This document shows positions 5,924 through 6,674 of a stretch of DNA of 6,674 bases, piece after piece. This DNA is from DAIOFH01 sp036745875. GTDB lineage: Bacteria; Planctomycetota; SZUA-567. The notes beneath the pieces were generated by a model that was given only the letters and a program-made list of their open reading frames with translations, was not told the origin of the DNA and did not search any database. Both the position numbers and the translations under genes were made by a program. Positions within the stretch are counted from its first letter, which is position 1. Each line of letters starts with the position of its first letter. The stretch lies in contig DAIOFH010000167.1 in assembly GCA_036745875.1 (NCBI GenBank), positions 1-6,674 on the forward strand, given 5' to 3'.

Positions 5924-6032
5924 GTAGTATAAATTCTTAATAAGTCAAATTAACCGGCGTCTAAACAACGGGCCGCTCTCGGCGAAATTTCAATCCGTTT
6001 AGTTATGTAGTATAAATTTACCTTACTATACT
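5924..6032. repeat. Direct repeats of GTAGTATAAATT plus an overlapping inverted pair
   Basis: GTAGTATAAATT occurs exactly at 5924-5935 and 6007-6018, 83 nt apart. The second copy overlaps an inverted pair, AGTATA (6009-6014) with TATACT (6027-6032). Such sites are candidate operators for a dimeric regulator, and the XRE gene starts about 210 nt to the left. In AT-rich DNA some of this could be chance. Confidence 0.35.
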
Positions 6033-6260
6033 GAATATCGGATTAAAAATCGGATCATGCATAAAACTTCGGCAAAAACTCTCAGTATATTAAACTTCAT
6101 TCATTTAAATCAACTATAGATTTGTTTATTTAAAGCACCGCGTCGATTCGTCGCCACTCGGCTATCTATACCCTGTTTTATTATCCCGATACGACAAGTT
6201 ATACCGGTTTAACAAAAGAAATGGCATTAGTCCGGCGGTTGAAACGATACGACGATAAAA

Positions 6261-6288
6261 ATGCGTTTATTGCCGCATTAAAACGCAT
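6261..6288. repeat. Inverted repeat ATGCGTTT / AAACGCAT
   Basis: ATGCGTTT (6261-6268) and AAACGCAT (6281-6288) pair perfectly over 8 bp around a 12-nt loop. A competing pairing, AATGCG (6260-6265) with CGCATT (6274-6279), is also possible, so two alternative hairpins exist. No T-run follows directly. The function is unknown. Confidence 0.35.
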
Positions 6289-6345
6289 GCTATTAAAAAT
6301 ACATTATTTTTGACGTATTACAAGAAAAAAACGGGAAGCGTTACA

Positions 6346-6420
6346 AAAGCGTATATACTTTCAAAAAGAGCAAGAAGAAGTGACGGAAAAAAATATTGGG
6401 AATTGGTTAAGAATGTAACG
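6346..6420 (+). pseudogene. Possible remnant of a transposase N-terminus
   Basis: The frame reads KAYILSKRARRSDGKKYWEL followed by VKN. The pattern of basic residues, then DGK, aromatic residues and a LVEN-like end recalls the N-terminus of IS1634/IS4-type transposases. The resemblance stops after about 25 residues, there is no ATG, and a terminator-like hairpin follows at 6436. Codons are AT-rich (AGA, AAA, ATA), unlike the CGC-rich genes to the left. This is pattern memory on a very short stretch and could be coincidence. Confidence 0.15.
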
Positions 6421-6421
6421 G

Positions 6422-6674
6422 TCATTTTGACGAAGTCTCCCGGAAGGGAGGGATTTTTTGAAAAAGTCCCCATCCGAACCTTACTCTTCTTAAGCAACGT
6501 TCGTTACTCTCCCAAACTTTGTAATATTGTAGCATTGGATGACCGCCTGCGCGGATTACAATTTCTGCAAAAGGGGTGCATGGATAAAAGTATTTCAAGA
6601 GGGTTTCCCCACCGAGCGTCTCCGTGGAAATAACCTCCACATCCTCACCCTCATTCCACAAAAACACGCGGCGG
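6422..6674 (-). CDS. Possible 3' end of a minus-strand gene entering from the right edge
   Basis: An open frame runs from the right edge to a TGA at 6422-6424. Its first part reads RRVFLWNEGEDVEVISTETL followed by GGETLLKYFYP, with plausible codon use (GAG, GTG, CTC, GGT). The later part (HPMLQYYKVWESNERC and beyond) looks less protein-like. It may be a real C-terminus or a decayed one. I do not recognise the family. No start is visible in the window, and the terminator-like hairpin at 6436-6459 overlaps its end on the opposite strand. Confidence 0.22.
   Translation of the reverse strand, partial: RRVFLWNEGEDVEVISTETLGGETLLKYFYPCTPFAEIVIRAGGHPMLQYYKVWESNERCLRRVRFGWGLFQKIPPFRETSSK
6436..6459 (+). 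terminator. Terminator-like hairpin in the AT-rich region
   Basis: TCTCCC (6436-6441) pairs with GGGAGG (6446-6451; one T-G wobble) around a GGAA tetraloop, and six T follow at 6454-6459. This is a good Rho-independent terminator for rightward transcription. No supported gene lies upstream on this strand, so it implies either a small untranslated transcript or the end of a decayed gene. Confidence 0.5.

Larger units (their letters stand above)
5757..6674. other. AT-rich region without a supported complete gene
   Basis: Composition changes visibly here compared with the GC-rich genes to the left. No open frame combines a start codon, a ribosome site and recognisable protein features. It contains direct copies of GTAGTATAAATT, a 9-bp inverted pair (GTTTTGTCT 5820-5828 with AGACAAAAC 5894-5902), two copies of CGATACGAC (6187-6195 and 6245-6253), an AAACGCAT palindrome, a terminator-like hairpin and two weak coding scraps listed separately. 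The promoter of the minus-strand regulator must lie near 5730-5830, but I see no convincing -35/-10 pair. It could be a long regulatory region, a decayed insertion or both. Confidence 0.5.

Noticed and set aside
6310..6633. 107-residue plus-strand frame
   Set aside because: It begins at a TTG without a ribosome site and is interrupted by a good terminator hairpin at 6436-6459. Only the short 6346-6420 part has any family-like pattern.
1..6674. CRISPR array, tRNA, rRNA, or defence/toxin-antitoxin system
   Set aside because: No regularly spaced repeats, no tRNA-like cloverleaf or rRNA motifs, and no nuclease, toxin or phage proteins were seen. The XRE protein is much longer than a typical antitoxin and has no toxin partner.

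Overview
The window looks like an ordinary chromosomal stretch from a Gram-negative bacterium. It holds six well-supported genes on an approximately 4.6-kb backbone, followed by roughly 0.9 kb of AT-rich DNA in which I cannot support a complete gene. A DapL-type LL-diaminopimelate aminotransferase and an orphan short FlhB-like protein with no flagellar genes beside it would fit a lineage such as the Lentisphaerota/Verrucomicrobiota group or a deltaproteobacterium-like phylum. The sequence alone does not settle the taxonomy.

Layout, left to right. Positions 1-297 hold a short intrinsic terminator for a gene lying off the left edge, then a consensus-like promoter. Positions 298-660 encode a stand-alone histidine phosphotransfer (HPt) protein, whose stop codon sits in the loop of a perfect 8-bp hairpin. 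Next come dapL (707-1888), a GC-rich imperfect palindrome (1910-1969), folK (1993-2472) and a HAD-family phosphatase (2476-3126), the last two only 3 nt apart. panC (3338-4204) follows and is bracketed by two diverged copies of an ~80-110-bp element in opposite orientation. A small FlhB-C-like gene (4457-4756) then converges on a two-HTH XRE-type regulator on the minus strand (4839-5714), with a shared terminator hairpin between them.

Right of the regulator (5715-6674) the base composition changes visibly to AT-rich. That stretch carries short direct and inverted repeats, a terminator-like hairpin, and scraps of possible coding sequence: a transposase-like fragment on plus, and an open frame entering from the right edge on minus. 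It reads as an intergenic or decayed accessory segment.

The metabolic genes serve lysine/peptidoglycan precursor (dapL), folate (folK) and pantothenate/CoA (panC) synthesis. The HPt protein belongs to phosphorelay signalling, with its kinase and receiver partners outside the window. The most noteworthy unexplained structure is the inverted repeat pair around panC. I found no convincing new defence, mobile or biosynthetic system.
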